Shown: one piece after another, positions 29,122-39,083 of the stretch
Layout: each line of letters starts with the position of its first letter
How positions within the stretch are numbered: the stretch's first letter is position 1
Assembly (NCBI RefSeq): GCF_018390735.1
Contig: NZ_JAHBCL010000027.1
Coordinates: 1-64,000 of the forward strand
Direction: 5' to 3'
Origin: Fusibacter paucivorans
Lineage (GTDB): Bacteria; Bacillota; Clostridia; Peptostreptococcales; Acidaminobacteraceae
Length of the DNA stretch: 64,000 nt
Translations under genes and position numbers: made by a program
Notes under the pieces: model-generated
Seen by the model: the letters and a program-made list of their open reading frames with translations, nothing else
What the model was told of the DNA's origin: nothing
Database searches by the model: none

Positions 29122-30000
29122 TTACAAAGAGCCAAACAGCCATACATAAATGAGACTTTTCCCGAAAAGCAAACTGATCACTGTCCCCATGGCAATAAAT
29201 GGTCCAAAGGGAATCTGCATCCTGCGCTGCTTTTTAAAAAAGACCAGCAAGATCACACCAAAGACACCGCCAATGATAAAGGCAAGCCATAATGCCAGAA
29301 GTGTCAGCTGCCAGCCCAAAAAGAGACCAATTGGCGCGAAAATCTTGACATCACCAAATCCTAAGCCCCCGCTCTCGCCGTATATCAAGTCCGTTACAAG
29401 CGCAATGGCCAGTAAGATCAATGATCCAGACAGCATCCCGATAAACCCATTATACGGTTTTGCGCTATAGTAAATACTATTGCCGTAAAACACATGGTAA
29501 GCGGAGGTAACGAGACCTGTTATCAGTCCAAACAACACGATACCATCCGGAATAATCATGGTATGCAAATCAATCAATGCCATAACCAGCATCAGCGAAA
29601 TCAACACAAATGCAAATAGCGTCTCAAAATGAAAGCCAAATTGATGATAGGCGATCACGTAAAGGATGCCATTGGCAAGTTCTACCAAAGGATACTGGAT
29701 TGCAATGCGCTCACCACAGGTACGACAGCGCCCTCTTAACACGAGATAACTGAAAACCGGAATGAGCTCATAGGGCTTAAGCTGTGTTTTACAGCTTCCA
29801 CAGGCTGACGGCGGAAAGACAATGCTCTCGCCATTTGGTATTCGATAGATGCAAACATTTAAAAAAGAGCCAATGACCAGCCCTAGGATTAATACGAGTA
29901 AATACGTTGGAAACGCCTCCCATCTTAAGCCGACAAACGATCTGTAATGATTACAATGTAAGCGTTTTATACCATTATAATGAATAACGCTCATTATCAC
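29122..30000 (-). CDS. pilD: Prepilin peptidase PilD (A24 family); exact start uncertain
   Basis: GSFLNVCIYRIPNGESIVFPPSACGSCKTQL...GRCRTCG; D-containing TM helices, GFGDVK. Confidence 0.92.
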   Translation of the reverse strand: MIMSVIHYNGIKRLHCNHYRSFVGLRWEAFPTYLLVLILGLVIGSFLNVCIYRIPNGESIVFPPSACGSCKTQLKPYELIPVFSYLVLRGRCRTCGERIAIQYPLVELANGILYVIAYHQFGFHFETLFAFVLISLMLVMALIDLHTMIIPDGIVLFGLITGLVTSAYHVFYGNSIYYSAKPYNGFIGMLSGSLILLAIALVTDLIYGESGGLGFGDVKIFAPIGLFLGWQLTLLALWLAFIIGGVFGVILLVFFKKQRRMQIPFGPFIAMGTVISLLFGKSLIYVWLFGSL

Positions 30001-30147
30001 AAGTCTTAATTATTGAAATGTCACAAAAAAGTAGTATTTTGTCACCTTTTGCACCTTATGTTATTACACAGTAATATTATCGGTACTTTTCTCAAAGACT
30101 TAACCATAAATTTTTGAAAAAATACTGCCTATAAATACTGTATTATC

Positions 30148-31371
30148 TTATTGTTCCCCCAGCAGTTTGTCAAGCTTCGCGTCTAAATCGTAAAGTTTGA
30201 GCAAATGCGGGATCTGATCATAATGCGATTTGATATCCCAGTTCTCATGTATATGATCGGATAATGCCGTGATAAATGCATTTGCCGCTTCATAACCCTC
30301 TGCTTCAAATTCAGGGAATTTCATCGTCGTCTGTATCGAAACATCAAAACCAAATGTAACCACCGGCACCGTCACCGTCAGCGGGTTATCTTTACTCAGT
30401 CCACTTTTAAGATAACGCGGCTTCAACATCATCGTCGAAACGGCAAAGCGGTTCCCAAACTTGACGAGTGTCCATTCGCCGTTGCCCTTCACCTTGATCG
30501 ATGTACCAAAGGGAACAGACCAGAGATTGCCGCGCTTGCGAATAATCTTGCGGGCACTTTCCTCCAGAAATTGATTCATCCACATGCGGTCATGCGGCAA
30601 CGGCATCGCCTTGTATTTGTCATAACGACTGTCTTGAGACTGAATAATCGCGTAGGCGACGATTTCTCCTAAAAAACAGTGAAAGCAATGTTGGTCTTTC
30701 ATAAGCACCGCTTTTGAAGCATCGTCTAAAAGCTGTAAATATTCAAGAACGCGCTGCGAGGCTTCCGGCTGAATATTGAATGCATAGGGCGTCATTTGCA
30801 GTGGTATTGCATCGAGTGTTTCCGTTAGGGTTATGGCAATTTCATGCTTGGTTTCCACGACAGGTGCATCGCGATACTGAAAAAGCCATTCCAGCTGACG
30901 GTCACTGACAAGTGCCTTGCCGTGATTATTGCGGATATAATACTCTCTAGCTCTGATCGCAGTTCCCTCATGCTTTGCAATAACCGCATGCGGTATGCTC
31001 TTGCGCTTTGGCACACCAATAATGGCAATATCATTGCCTTCAATGCGCATATGTTGAATGGTGACCAGCAATTGAGGACTAACAATATCTTTACAGAGAT
31101 TTTCAATATGTTCTTTAAATTTATCAAACCCAGACTTGCTGTTCCCAGAGAATTTTTCAAAAATGCCAGCGCCTTCAAATTCACCCGAATCCTTGACGCC
31201 AACGATTAAATTGCCGCCTTCCCGATTTGCAAAGGAGACGAGAATCGTCGCCATTTCCTTATGGTTGAAACCGCCTTCGCTGCCGACAAATTTTTCTACC
31301 ATCTTCAGTTCATTTCTCAGGTTTTCACGCTCATAGGCACGAATAATATTCAGAACATCTTTTGACTTCAT
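30148..31371 (-). CDS. AlbA_2/Schlafen-type putative DNA-binding domain protein
   Basis: FVGSEGGFNHKEMATILVSFANREGGNLIVGVKDSGEFEG motif. Confidence 0.7.
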   Translation of the reverse strand: MKSKDVLNIIRAYERENLRNELKMVEKFVGSEGGFNHKEMATILVSFANREGGNLIVGVKDSGEFEGAGIFEKFSGNSKSGFDKFKEHIENLCKDIVSPQLLVTIQHMRIEGNDIAIIGVPKRKSIPHAVIAKHEGTAIRAREYYIRNNHGKALVSDRQLEWLFQYRDAPVVETKHEIAITLTETLDAIPLQMTPYAFNIQPEASQRVLEYLQLLDDASKAVLMKDQHCFHCFLGEIVAYAIIQSQDSRYDKYKAMPLPHDRMWMNQFLEESARKIIRKRGNLWSVPFGTSIKVKGNGEWTLVKFGNRFAVSTMMLKPRYLKSGLSKDNPLTVTVPVVTFGFDVSIQTTMKFPEFEAEGYEAANAFITALSDHIHENWDIKSHYDQIPHLLKLYDLDAKLDKLLGEQ

Positions 31372-31844
31372 AATAGTTCATCCAGCTCATCGGGGAAGAC
31401 AAACGGCTCCGATTTTGGATCTGCGACAAACGTACCATCTTTCATCCTTTGAACCATCAGTGGTTTGTACTTAAAATCGGTTCTCAAAATGTGATTTTTT
31501 ATCCAATTTTCAAGAAAGGCGGCAATTTCATGAAGTGTTTCAATTGATTTGAGTTCATCTGCTTCCGGATGCATTTGTTCCAGCTTATTGACGAAAGCTT
31601 GATGCTCACGCTTATGCTGAGTCGCCTCACTATAGCCATTTGCTTCCATAATACGTTCTTCCGTTTCGAAATGGTATATGGTATACAAATTCAGTTTAAC
31701 GAGCATCCGAACAATTTCATCGTGCAGTTCTTGTTCATCACAGCGCTTCTCAAGAATACTCGCCGTTGAAATCAGTTCAAATAGTCGTTTGTGCTGATCG
31801 TCAATTTCTGAAATACCAACACTAAAATCTTCTGTCCATTCCAT
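31368..31844 (-). CDS. Bacteriohemerythrin
   Basis: MEWTEDFSVGISEIDDQHKRLFELI...YHFETEERIM...HKREH...WIKNHI. Confidence 0.9.
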   Translation of the reverse strand: MEWTEDFSVGISEIDDQHKRLFELISTASILEKRCDEQELHDEIVRMLVKLNLYTIYHFETEERIMEANGYSEATQHKREHQAFVNKLEQMHPEADELKSIETLHEIAAFLENWIKNHILRTDFKYKPLMVQRMKDGTFVADPKSEPFVFPDELDELL

Positions 31845-31846
31845 AC

Positions 31847-32881
31847 CTATTCACTCCTCTCTTTTTGCTTTATCTCTCTAATTTGTGTATCGATCAACTT
31901 AATCAACTCACGGATTGTCGTCTCCGCTGTCACATTGCCTTTGATCATGATTGTATCGTGCGCCATCATCTTATCATACTGTTCACATGGAACATGCGCT
32001 TCCATGCACACCGCAAGCGCGGCCAGCCAATGAGAGCATTCTATAAAAAACCGGTCATCATCTGTATGATTCAGTATAAGATTCTGCATATAGTGAACCA
32101 TCTTTAACAGATCGTCAATAAGTGATTGGTAGTGTCCTTTTAAACTTTCATGCCCTCTCAGCTTTAGATCCTGTAACATATGATCCAAAACAGAAAGATC
32201 TTCTGAAATACTTGTAAATGCTTTAAATGTGCTGATGATTTCATTTGCCGCAGCATCGCGACACACCATTGCGATCTGTTCGAGATTGAACACGAGCCGT
32301 TTCGTCACCATTCGCCGATAAAAAAGATGCGAAAAAACAGTATTGACAATAACCGCTACCAATATACCTGAAAAGAGCGCCGATAATCTCAGTGCCAGCG
32401 TTAGCGGCATGCTCGGCATACCCAGTGCATCATACTGAATGTACTGCGTCATGTAGATCGCTGTAAAAATTGCCACTGCCGGTACGGTCCGCCACTGAAT
32501 GCGAAGTGCCATATAAAGCGTTAGACTTACGGCGAGCGGCACTGTCAGCATATTAACACCACCTGCCCATACGACGGCAAAACCGATCACACCGCCGAGT
32601 AAAGTACTTTTCAGCTGGTCGATTCCCGATCGGACACCCGCCATACTCACCGGCTCCAGTGTCAGCATCATCCCAAAGAGCACCGAAATCATATCGCGAC
32701 CAATAAACGACTGTCGGCTAAAGATCACATATGCCAACAGAACGCCGATAAAAGCTTTCAAGATGTAGAGCGGCGAATCAAACAACATCGCTTCTCTGCT
32801 CAGTTTAAACGGATTATGTTTCAACCATCCCATATCTTCAAACTCCATTTTTATTTTATATGATGACGCTATAGAAATCAT
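31847..32881 (-). CDS. FUSC/aromatic acid exporter-like membrane protein
   Basis: Multiple TM helices then helical cytoplasmic domain. Confidence 0.6.
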   Translation of the reverse strand: MISIASSYKIKMEFEDMGWLKHNPFKLSREAMLFDSPLYILKAFIGVLLAYVIFSRQSFIGRDMISVLFGMMLTLEPVSMAGVRSGIDQLKSTLLGGVIGFAVVWAGGVNMLTVPLAVSLTLYMALRIQWRTVPAVAIFTAIYMTQYIQYDALGMPSMPLTLALRLSALFSGILVAVIVNTVFSHLFYRRMVTKRLVFNLEQIAMVCRDAAANEIISTFKAFTSISEDLSVLDHMLQDLKLRGHESLKGHYQSLIDDLLKMVHYMQNLILNHTDDDRFFIECSHWLAALAVCMEAHVPCEQYDKMMAHDTIMIKGNVTAETTIRELIKLIDTQIREIKQKERSE

Positions 32882-32955
32882 TGAGGAAAATTTCCCTATT
32901 CATCAATTACTTTTTATCCGTTTGCTTATTTGATAAAAGACGCCCCGATTATGCA

Positions 32956-34218
32956 TCATAGCTTAGGACTGTTTTTCGATCGCTTCGCTAATTTTTTCTG
33001 GATTCCGAGCACCCATCCGACCACACGCATCGCGGGTTTCATCAATACGGATTCCATATCCGCTGTTACTTCTTTTAAACGGTTGGGGATATCAATCTGC
33101 TGCGGACAGTGTGTTAGGCACTTGCCGCATTCTCTGCAAAGCGATGCATAACTGGGCTTTCCATTCATACCGGCCATTTGCAGCCAGTAAAAGCCGCGCA
33201 TGTTCTTTTGATTGAGCAGGTATTTTGAATTGTAAAGGTCAAAACACCGTGGAATGTCGACACCAAACGGACATGGCATGCAGTACTGACATCCCGTACA
33301 GGGAACGCGCTGCTTTGAAAGGTAAATCTGCCGTACGTCACTGACCGTTTTCTTCTCCGCATCGCTTAGGCAGTTCGGTGTCGAATCCAGTGTGATTGAT
33401 AAGTTTTCCTCTAAATGCGCCATTTCAGTCATTCCCGAGAGCACCATGGTGACTTCCGGTTGATCCCAAAGCCATTTGAGCGCCCAAGATGCCGGCGTAC
33501 GCCCCGGTGCAGCCTGTTCATATGCCGCTAAAACCTCTGCCGGCATTTTTTTAATCAAACTGCCGCCGCGAAGCGGTTCCATGACAAACACTGCCATTTG
33601 CTTAGATGCCGCATATTGCAAACCCTCTTTGCCCGCCTGATTAAATTCATCTAATATATTGTATTGGATTTGGCAAAAGTCCCAATCGTAAGCATCGACA
33701 ATACGTTTGAACGTAAGCCGGTCACCGTGAAATGAAAAGCCTACATTTCTAATTTTGCCTTCACGTCTGATGCGATCTAAAAACGCCAATGTATCATATT
33801 TCAGAAATTTTTCCCAGCTCTCGTCATTAAGGGCATGCAGCAAATAGTAATCAATGACGTCCACGCCAAGCTTCCGCCGCTGGTCTTCAAAAATTTTATC
33901 CAAATCCTCTTTCGCATTGACAGACCACGGCGGCATCTTTGTCGCAATGAATACCTTGTCGCGATACCCCATTGCCAAAAACTTTCCAATAAATCCCTCG
34001 CTGGTTCCCGCATGATAGAAATAGGCAGTATCAATATAATTAACGCCTGATTCAACTGCTTTTTTCAAAAGTTCAATTGCCTTGGGCTCGTCGATAAAGC
34101 CCGCTCTCGTTGGAAAGCGCATGCCGCCATAGCCTAGAATTGAAATGCTGTCTCCATTTTTTTGATTAATACGATATTGCATCGTCTCCTCCACTGAATC
34201 TATTGTATCACCACTCAA
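32956..34218 (-). CDS. Aldo/keto reductase with C-terminal 4Fe-4S domain
   Basis: ILGYGGMRFPTRAG..YIDTAYFYHAGTSE; CTGCQYCMPCPFGVDIP; CRECGKCLTHCPQQIDIP. Confidence 0.92.
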   Translation of the reverse strand: MSGDTIDSVEETMQYRINQKNGDSISILGYGGMRFPTRAGFIDEPKAIELLKKAVESGVNYIDTAYFYHAGTSEGFIGKFLAMGYRDKVFIATKMPPWSVNAKEDLDKIFEDQRRKLGVDVIDYYLLHALNDESWEKFLKYDTLAFLDRIRREGKIRNVGFSFHGDRLTFKRIVDAYDWDFCQIQYNILDEFNQAGKEGLQYAASKQMAVFVMEPLRGGSLIKKMPAEVLAAYEQAAPGRTPASWALKWLWDQPEVTMVLSGMTEMAHLEENLSITLDSTPNCLSDAEKKTVSDVRQIYLSKQRVPCTGCQYCMPCPFGVDIPRCFDLYNSKYLLNQKNMRGFYWLQMAGMNGKPSYASLCRECGKCLTHCPQQIDIPNRLKEVTADMESVLMKPAMRVVGWVLGIQKKLAKRSKNSPKL

Positions 34219-34232
34219 ATTGCAATGTCATG

Positions 34233-34922
34233 TTAAGCCTTCATAAATTTTTGAATGTATTGGCAGATAACAATTGCCACCATGTAGTCAATACCTGCCA
34301 AGAGGTTATTCATCAGATAGATATTGCCAAACGTCGGCAGGGTCGCACCCTGTCCGTCCATTGTAATCCAAAGGAGCAACAGCAGAAAGACAACCAATTG
34401 AATTTGATTGCGCAGCCGTTTGCTGTCAATGTTTTTCACCCATAGCAACAGCGGCAAAAGGATAAAGGCTGCAACAATAAAAAACAGCAGCGTCATGCCT
34501 TGGATCGCCACATCAAAAGGTGACTGTTTGAGCAGAATGCCGCCTATGAGCTTTAATAGGATGACATAGCCCACGGTGAGCTGAAGGCCATTGAGTCCAT
34601 TTTGCAGACTGAAAATTTTTCTCACCAGTTCGCGGTAAGCGCCGGAAACGCCGCCTGCCATCTCTGAGGCATTCGCATCTTGCGCCGTCAGTGCTTCAAT
34701 CACTTCGTTTGATTGAATGCTTTTGGCTTTTGACAGTATGATTCTCACAATCAATGTCATTTGAAGAATCAGTACAATTACCGTGTCAATGTTCCCTTCG
34801 TTTCGAAAGGTCAAATCAAAGAAGAACGCTGTCACAATCAGCATCAGCAGGTTGTATTGCATCATTTTTACCCCGTTTTGCCCCTTTTCATTTATCATAA
34901 ATGCCCCCATTCTCAGAACCAT
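34233..34922 (-). CDS. Uncharacterised membrane protein
   Basis: Multiple hydrophobic segments; no family recognised. Confidence 0.5.
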   Translation of the reverse strand: MVLRMGAFMINEKGQNGVKMMQYNLLMLIVTAFFFDLTFRNEGNIDTVIVLILQMTLIVRIILSKAKSIQSNEVIEALTAQDANASEMAGGVSGAYRELVRKIFSLQNGLNGLQLTVGYVILLKLIGGILLKQSPFDVAIQGMTLLFFIVAAFILLPLLLWVKNIDSKRLRNQIQLVVFLLLLLWITMDGQGATLPTFGNIYLMNNLLAGIDYMVAIVICQYIQKFMKA

Positions 34923-35161
34923 ACAGCCCTAAAAATTTATCTTTCTATAACCAGTATACTGGATTCGTTTCCATCTTGAAAACCTATTTTTGTAAATACG
35001 CGGTTAAAATGGCTGGTTTCGGATATATTTAAAATGTATGCGTTAAGGTATTGATAAGGATCATTTTATCAATATGCACAGGGTTCTGCCGCTGTGTCTG
35101 CCATCATAATGCATTTATTCAAAATATACTGCAAAATCTAACATCAAGGGGGAGGTATTAT

Positions 35162-36112
35162 TTGAAATATTTCATGAAACAAGCATTGATGCGCAAAGTT
35201 ATTTTCGCACTCATACCTCTGCAAGCACTCGGCATTCTTTTTTTTGGGTGGCGAACCTTCTTTTTGCTCATCATCAACACCGTTATCGCTGCAATCATCG
35301 AATGGGGATTTGTTCGGAAAACCTCTGGCAAGATCTCCGAGGCAGTCGTTGTCACTGCAATGCTTTACACGCTGACACTTCCGCCGAGTCTGCCTTACTG
35401 GATTTCAGGCATCGGCATCGCATTTGGCGTCCTGTTCGGAAAAATGGTATTCGGCGGATTTGGGAAAAATCCATTTAACCCAGCGTTGGTGGGACGCGCC
35501 TTTATTTACGTCAACTTTCCGTCTTTTATGACGGGCGAGTGGCACTTACCGCAAGGACTCAACGGCGCACTAGCCTACAGTGTCGATACTGTCTCACAGG
35601 CGACGCCAATGTCAGTCTTCCGACAAACCGGTGAAATGACCGCACTGCCGCAAATGCTGATCGGTAATATCTCCGGCTCAATCGGCGAAACCAGTGCCGC
35701 AGCCATTATCATTATCGCCATTGTTTTACTGGTGAAAAAAGTCATTGCCAAAGACACATTCTGGAGTGTCATCATCAGCTTTGTCGTCTTTGACACAGCT
35801 TTTTATCTCTTGGGATCGACCTCCGTTCCCAATCCGTTATACGGCCTATTATCCGGCGGCATACTCTTTGGCGCCACATTTATGGCCACTGATCCCATCT
35901 CCTCGCCGAAGACGGTCTGGGGCAAACGGCTCTATGGCATCATCATCGGCGGTGTTACGGTAATCATCAGAGGATACGCCCTGTTTTCAGGCGGGGTCAT
36001 GTTTGCCATCCTCATCGGCAACACCTTCGCCCCAATCCTCGACGAACTGGTAAATGCGATCAAAAAATCAAAGGTACCTGTTAAAGCCGGAAAGGAGGCC
36101 TCTCATGGCTAA
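35162..36112 (+). CDS. nqrB: Na+-NQR subunit B / RnfD-like membrane protein
   Basis: RBS GGGGGAGG then TTG start; GFGKNPFNPALVGRAFIYVNFPSFM; SQATP. Confidence 0.88.
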   Translation: MKYFMKQALMRKVIFALIPLQALGILFFGWRTFFLLIINTVIAAIIEWGFVRKTSGKISEAVVVTAMLYTLTLPPSLPYWISGIGIAFGVLFGKMVFGGFGKNPFNPALVGRAFIYVNFPSFMTGEWHLPQGLNGALAYSVDTVSQATPMSVFRQTGEMTALPQMLIGNISGSIGETSAAAIIIIAIVLLVKKVIAKDTFWSVIISFVVFDTAFYLLGSTSVPNPLYGLLSGGILFGATFMATDPISSPKTVWGKRLYGIIIGGVTVIIRGYALFSGGVMFAILIGNTFAPILDELVNAIKKSKVPVKAGKEASHG

Positions 36113-36710
36113 ACCGAAACGCATCCTTTATCCCGTCTTTTTTATGGTGCTCATCACAGCGGTTTATACACTGATTCTCGCTTCACTTAATGCCGCCTCG
36201 GCAGAACGCGTCGCAGAGCAGGAATCGCTCAGACTCGAACGCGCCATCCTCTATGCCAATGCCATTGATGCAACAGACGATGCCGCACTGCATCAATTCT
36301 TTGTTGATAATTTTGAACAGGTCACAACGGATGACCTCAGCTATTATCGTTATGCTACCGATGGTCAAGTGACTGCCTACACGTTTCCCTTCACAGGCAA
36401 GGGTTTATGGGGAAGCGTCAACGGCTACATTGCCATTTCATCGGATTTTAAAACCATCTTAGGCGTTGATTTTATTTCGCATTCAGAGACGCCGGGGTTA
36501 GGCGGCCGTATTGATGAAGCTTGGTTTAAAGAACAGTTTAGAGGTATTCCACTAGAAACCTCACCCTATATTCGTTATCGTTCAGAGGCAAACGGCAATG
36601 TTGATGCCATTACCGGTGCGACGTTGACATCCAATGCTGTCAAAGGCATGCTGAACACTTTTTTGGAAACACTGATGTCAACTGAAAGGACGGTGATTGT
36701 CAATGAGTGA
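36105..36710 (+). CDS. nqrC: Na+-NQR subunit C / RnfG-like FMN-binding protein
   Basis: AAAGGAGG RBS; SHSETPGLGG, DAITGATLTS flavinylation motif. Confidence 0.9.
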   Translation: MAKPKRILYPVFFMVLITAVYTLILASLNAASAERVAEQESLRLERAILYANAIDATDDAALHQFFVDNFEQVTTDDLSYYRYATDGQVTAYTFPFTGKGLWGSVNGYIAISSDFKTILGVDFISHSETPGLGGRIDEAWFKEQFRGIPLETSPYIRYRSEANGNVDAITGATLTSNAVKGMLNTFLETLMSTERTVIVNE

Positions 36711-37320
36711 ATTCATAAAAGTATTTAAAGAAGGCATTTATAAGGACAATCCTGTTTTTCGCCAAATTCTCGGCATCTGCTCAACGCTTGCCGTCACTAA
36801 TCTCATGATGAATTCCTTTGTCATGGGCGTAGGCCTTATGTTTGTCACCGCTTTTTCAAGTTTAACGGTCTCTGTCCTTAGACTTTATACGCCAAAACAT
36901 ATTCGTATGATGGTTCAGACCTTAATCATATCCGCTTACGTCATTGCACTGGATATCTTTCTGAAAGCTTACTGGCCTTCGATGTCCAAGGCACTCGGCC
37001 CTTATGTCGGTCTTATTATCACCAACTGCATTATCATGGGGCGGGCTGAAGCTTTTGCTCAAAAGAACAAGCCTCTCATCTCATTCTTTGACGGTCTGAT
37101 TATGGGACTCGGTTATACCATCGTTCTCCTCGCCATTGCATTTGTTCGCGAATTGCTGGGGTTTGGCTCTATTTTCGGCATTCAGGTGCTCGGCGAACAA
37201 TGGGTTAACTGGACACTGATGATTATGCCGCCGGGGGCCTTCTTTATGCTCGGCATCGTCATTTGGGTGACACACCGCTTCTTTGATGACAATACGGATA
37301 AAGGGGGTGCTAAATCATGA
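36697..37320 (+). CDS. nqrD: Na+-NQR subunit D / RnfE-like
   Basis: DNPVFRQILGICSTLAVTN...; VGLIITNCIIMGRAEAFA. Confidence 0.9.
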   Translation: MSMSEFIKVFKEGIYKDNPVFRQILGICSTLAVTNLMMNSFVMGVGLMFVTAFSSLTVSVLRLYTPKHIRMMVQTLIISAYVIALDIFLKAYWPSMSKALGPYVGLIITNCIIMGRAEAFAQKNKPLISFFDGLIMGLGYTIVLLAIAFVRELLGFGSIFGIQVLGEQWVNWTLMIMPPGAFFMLGIVIWVTHRFFDDNTDKGGAKS

Positions 37321-37907
37321 TCGATATCCATCCAATGATTATTTTCTTTGCGGCGATCTTTACCAACAACATGATCCTTTCAAACTTTCTGGGAATGTGT
37401 TCCTTTATTGCCGTCTCAGGGGAAATCAAAACCTCTCTGAGTCTCGGACAGGCCGTCACATTTGTACTCGCCTGCACATCGGTCATCAACTATTTCGTCT
37501 ATTACAGCATTCTAGTGCCGTTAAAGCTCGAATATCTGCGCTTTATCGTTTTTATCATCGTCATTGCCGCTTTTGTACAGCTTGTGGAGATGATTATTGA
37601 GCGCTATTTTGAAACGCTTTATTATTCACTTGGGATCTTTTTGCCGCTGATCACTGTGAATTGCGCTATCTTAGGGGTTTCGCTCTTTATGATTATTCGA
37701 GAGTATAACCTGTTTCAATCCTTTGCCTTTGGCGTCGGTTCCGGTCTTGGCTGGACACTTGCCATCGTTTCAATGGCAGGCATTCGAAAGCGCATTAAAA
37801 ATGCCCCCATTCCAAAGGGATTGGAAGGCCCGGGCATTACCCTCATCATCACCGGCATTATGGCCCTTGCATTTTTAGGTTTTTCCGGCATAGTTCAAAT
37901 ACAATAG
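37317..37907 (+). CDS. nqrE: Na+-NQR subunit E / RnfA-like
   Basis: FAAIFTNNMILSNFLGMCSFIAVS; FLPLITVNCAILGVSLF. Confidence 0.9.
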   Translation: MIDIHPMIIFFAAIFTNNMILSNFLGMCSFIAVSGEIKTSLSLGQAVTFVLACTSVINYFVYYSILVPLKLEYLRFIVFIIVIAAFVQLVEMIIERYFETLYYSLGIFLPLITVNCAILGVSLFMIIREYNLFQSFAFGVGSGLGWTLAIVSMAGIRKRIKNAPIPKGLEGPGITLIITGIMALAFLGFSGIVQIQ

Positions 37908-37910
37908 GAG

Positions 37911-39017
37911 GTGCACATGACAACCATTGGCATTACAGTCGCCGCCATGTGCGGCATTTCGGGACTGCTCGCCCTCCTCTTATCAATTGCCAATAAAACC
38001 ATTGCCAATTACGGAGAAAAAGAGATTACCATCAATTCAGAGAAAAAATTAACGGTTGACGGCGGCGATACACTGTTATCGGCGCTTGTCGAACAAAAAA
38101 TTTTCATCCCTTCCGCGTGCGGCGGCAAAGGGAGCTGCGGCTACTGCAAGGTTAAAGTCATCGAGGGCGGCGGTCAAATTCTGCCGACAGAATTCGGCTA
38201 TGTGACGCCTGACGAAAGAAAGGAAGGCATTCGTCTGGCGTGTCAGTTAAAAGTCCGCGAAAATATGGCCATTGAAATCCCCGAGGAACTCTTTAGCGTT
38301 CAGCAAATGCTCTATCGTGTCGAGGCGCTTATCGACGTCACTCCGACGATTAAACATTTGAAACTGCACTTGCCTGAGGGAACGCATTTAAACTTTAAAG
38401 CCGGTCAGTACGTTCAGATACTGGCACCCAAATACAAGGGCAATGAAGAGGAGGTTTACCGCGCCTATTCCATCGCGTCTTCACCGCTGGACGATGCTCA
38501 TTTAGAGCTCTATATCGGCTTTGTGAAAGGCGGCATCGCCACGACATTCGTCCACGAACATTTAAAAGCCGGTGAAGACCTCATCGTGGTCGGCCCCTAC
38601 GGTCACTTTTTCTACCAGCATACAGATCGGCCAATGGTGCTCGTCGCCATCGGTACTGGCATGGCGCCAATTGTCTCCATTCTCAAATACATGCGCGATG
38701 AAAAAATCAATCGCAAAGCAACTTTTTACTTTGGCGCGCGTACACGGGATGACCTCTTCGAACTCGATACACTGGAAGCCTTAAAAGCAGACTTGCCGCA
38801 ACTGGAAGTCATTACATGCCTGTCCAGACCGACAGAACAGTGTCACTGGGACGGCGAAGTCGGCCGCGTTACAGATCTGCTCAAAAAATACCTCGTCGAT
38901 GCTGAGCAGTCAGAAGCCTATCTCTGCGGCAGCCCTGTAATGATCGATTCAGTTATGCCGATTCTAATGGAAAAGGGGATGCCCGAAGCGCAAATATACT
39001 ATGATAAATTTGAATAA
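37911..39017 (+). CDS. nqrF: Na+-NQR subunit F (2Fe-2S, FAD, NADH domains)
   Basis: CGGKGSCGYCKV...; RAYSIASSP; VAIGTGMAPIVSILKYM. Confidence 0.92.
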   Translation: MHMTTIGITVAAMCGISGLLALLLSIANKTIANYGEKEITINSEKKLTVDGGDTLLSALVEQKIFIPSACGGKGSCGYCKVKVIEGGGQILPTEFGYVTPDERKEGIRLACQLKVRENMAIEIPEELFSVQQMLYRVEALIDVTPTIKHLKLHLPEGTHLNFKAGQYVQILAPKYKGNEEEVYRAYSIASSPLDDAHLELYIGFVKGGIATTFVHEHLKAGEDLIVVGPYGHFFYQHTDRPMVLVAIGTGMAPIVSILKYMRDEKINRKATFYFGARTRDDLFELDTLEALKADLPQLEVITCLSRPTEQCHWDGEVGRVTDLLKKYLVDAEQSEAYLCGSPVMIDSVMPILMEKGMPEAQIYYDKFE

Positions 39018-39036
39018 TATCTTAACCGTGTAACGT

Positions 39037-39083
39037 AAAAGCCTATCCATTCACTGCCTCATGCAGTTTTAGGATAGGCTTTT
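39037..39083. terminator. Bidirectional terminator between nqrF and the histidine phosphatase gene
   Basis: AAAAGCCTATCC...GGATAGGCTTTT. Confidence 0.85.

Noticed and set aside
30831-31209. Overlapping ORFs of about 120 aa on both strands
   Set aside because: Out-of-frame and antisense shadows of the AlbA_2 gene.
35051-35161. N-terminal extension of the NqrB ORF (MIRIILSICTGFCRC...)
   Set aside because: GGGGGAGG ribosome-binding site supports the TTG start at 35162; the extension is not similar to NqrB.
35162-39017. Initial impression of an Rnf complex
   Set aside because: The terminal gene is NqrF (2Fe-2S plus FAD/NADH) and RnfB/RnfC are absent, so NQR is the better call.
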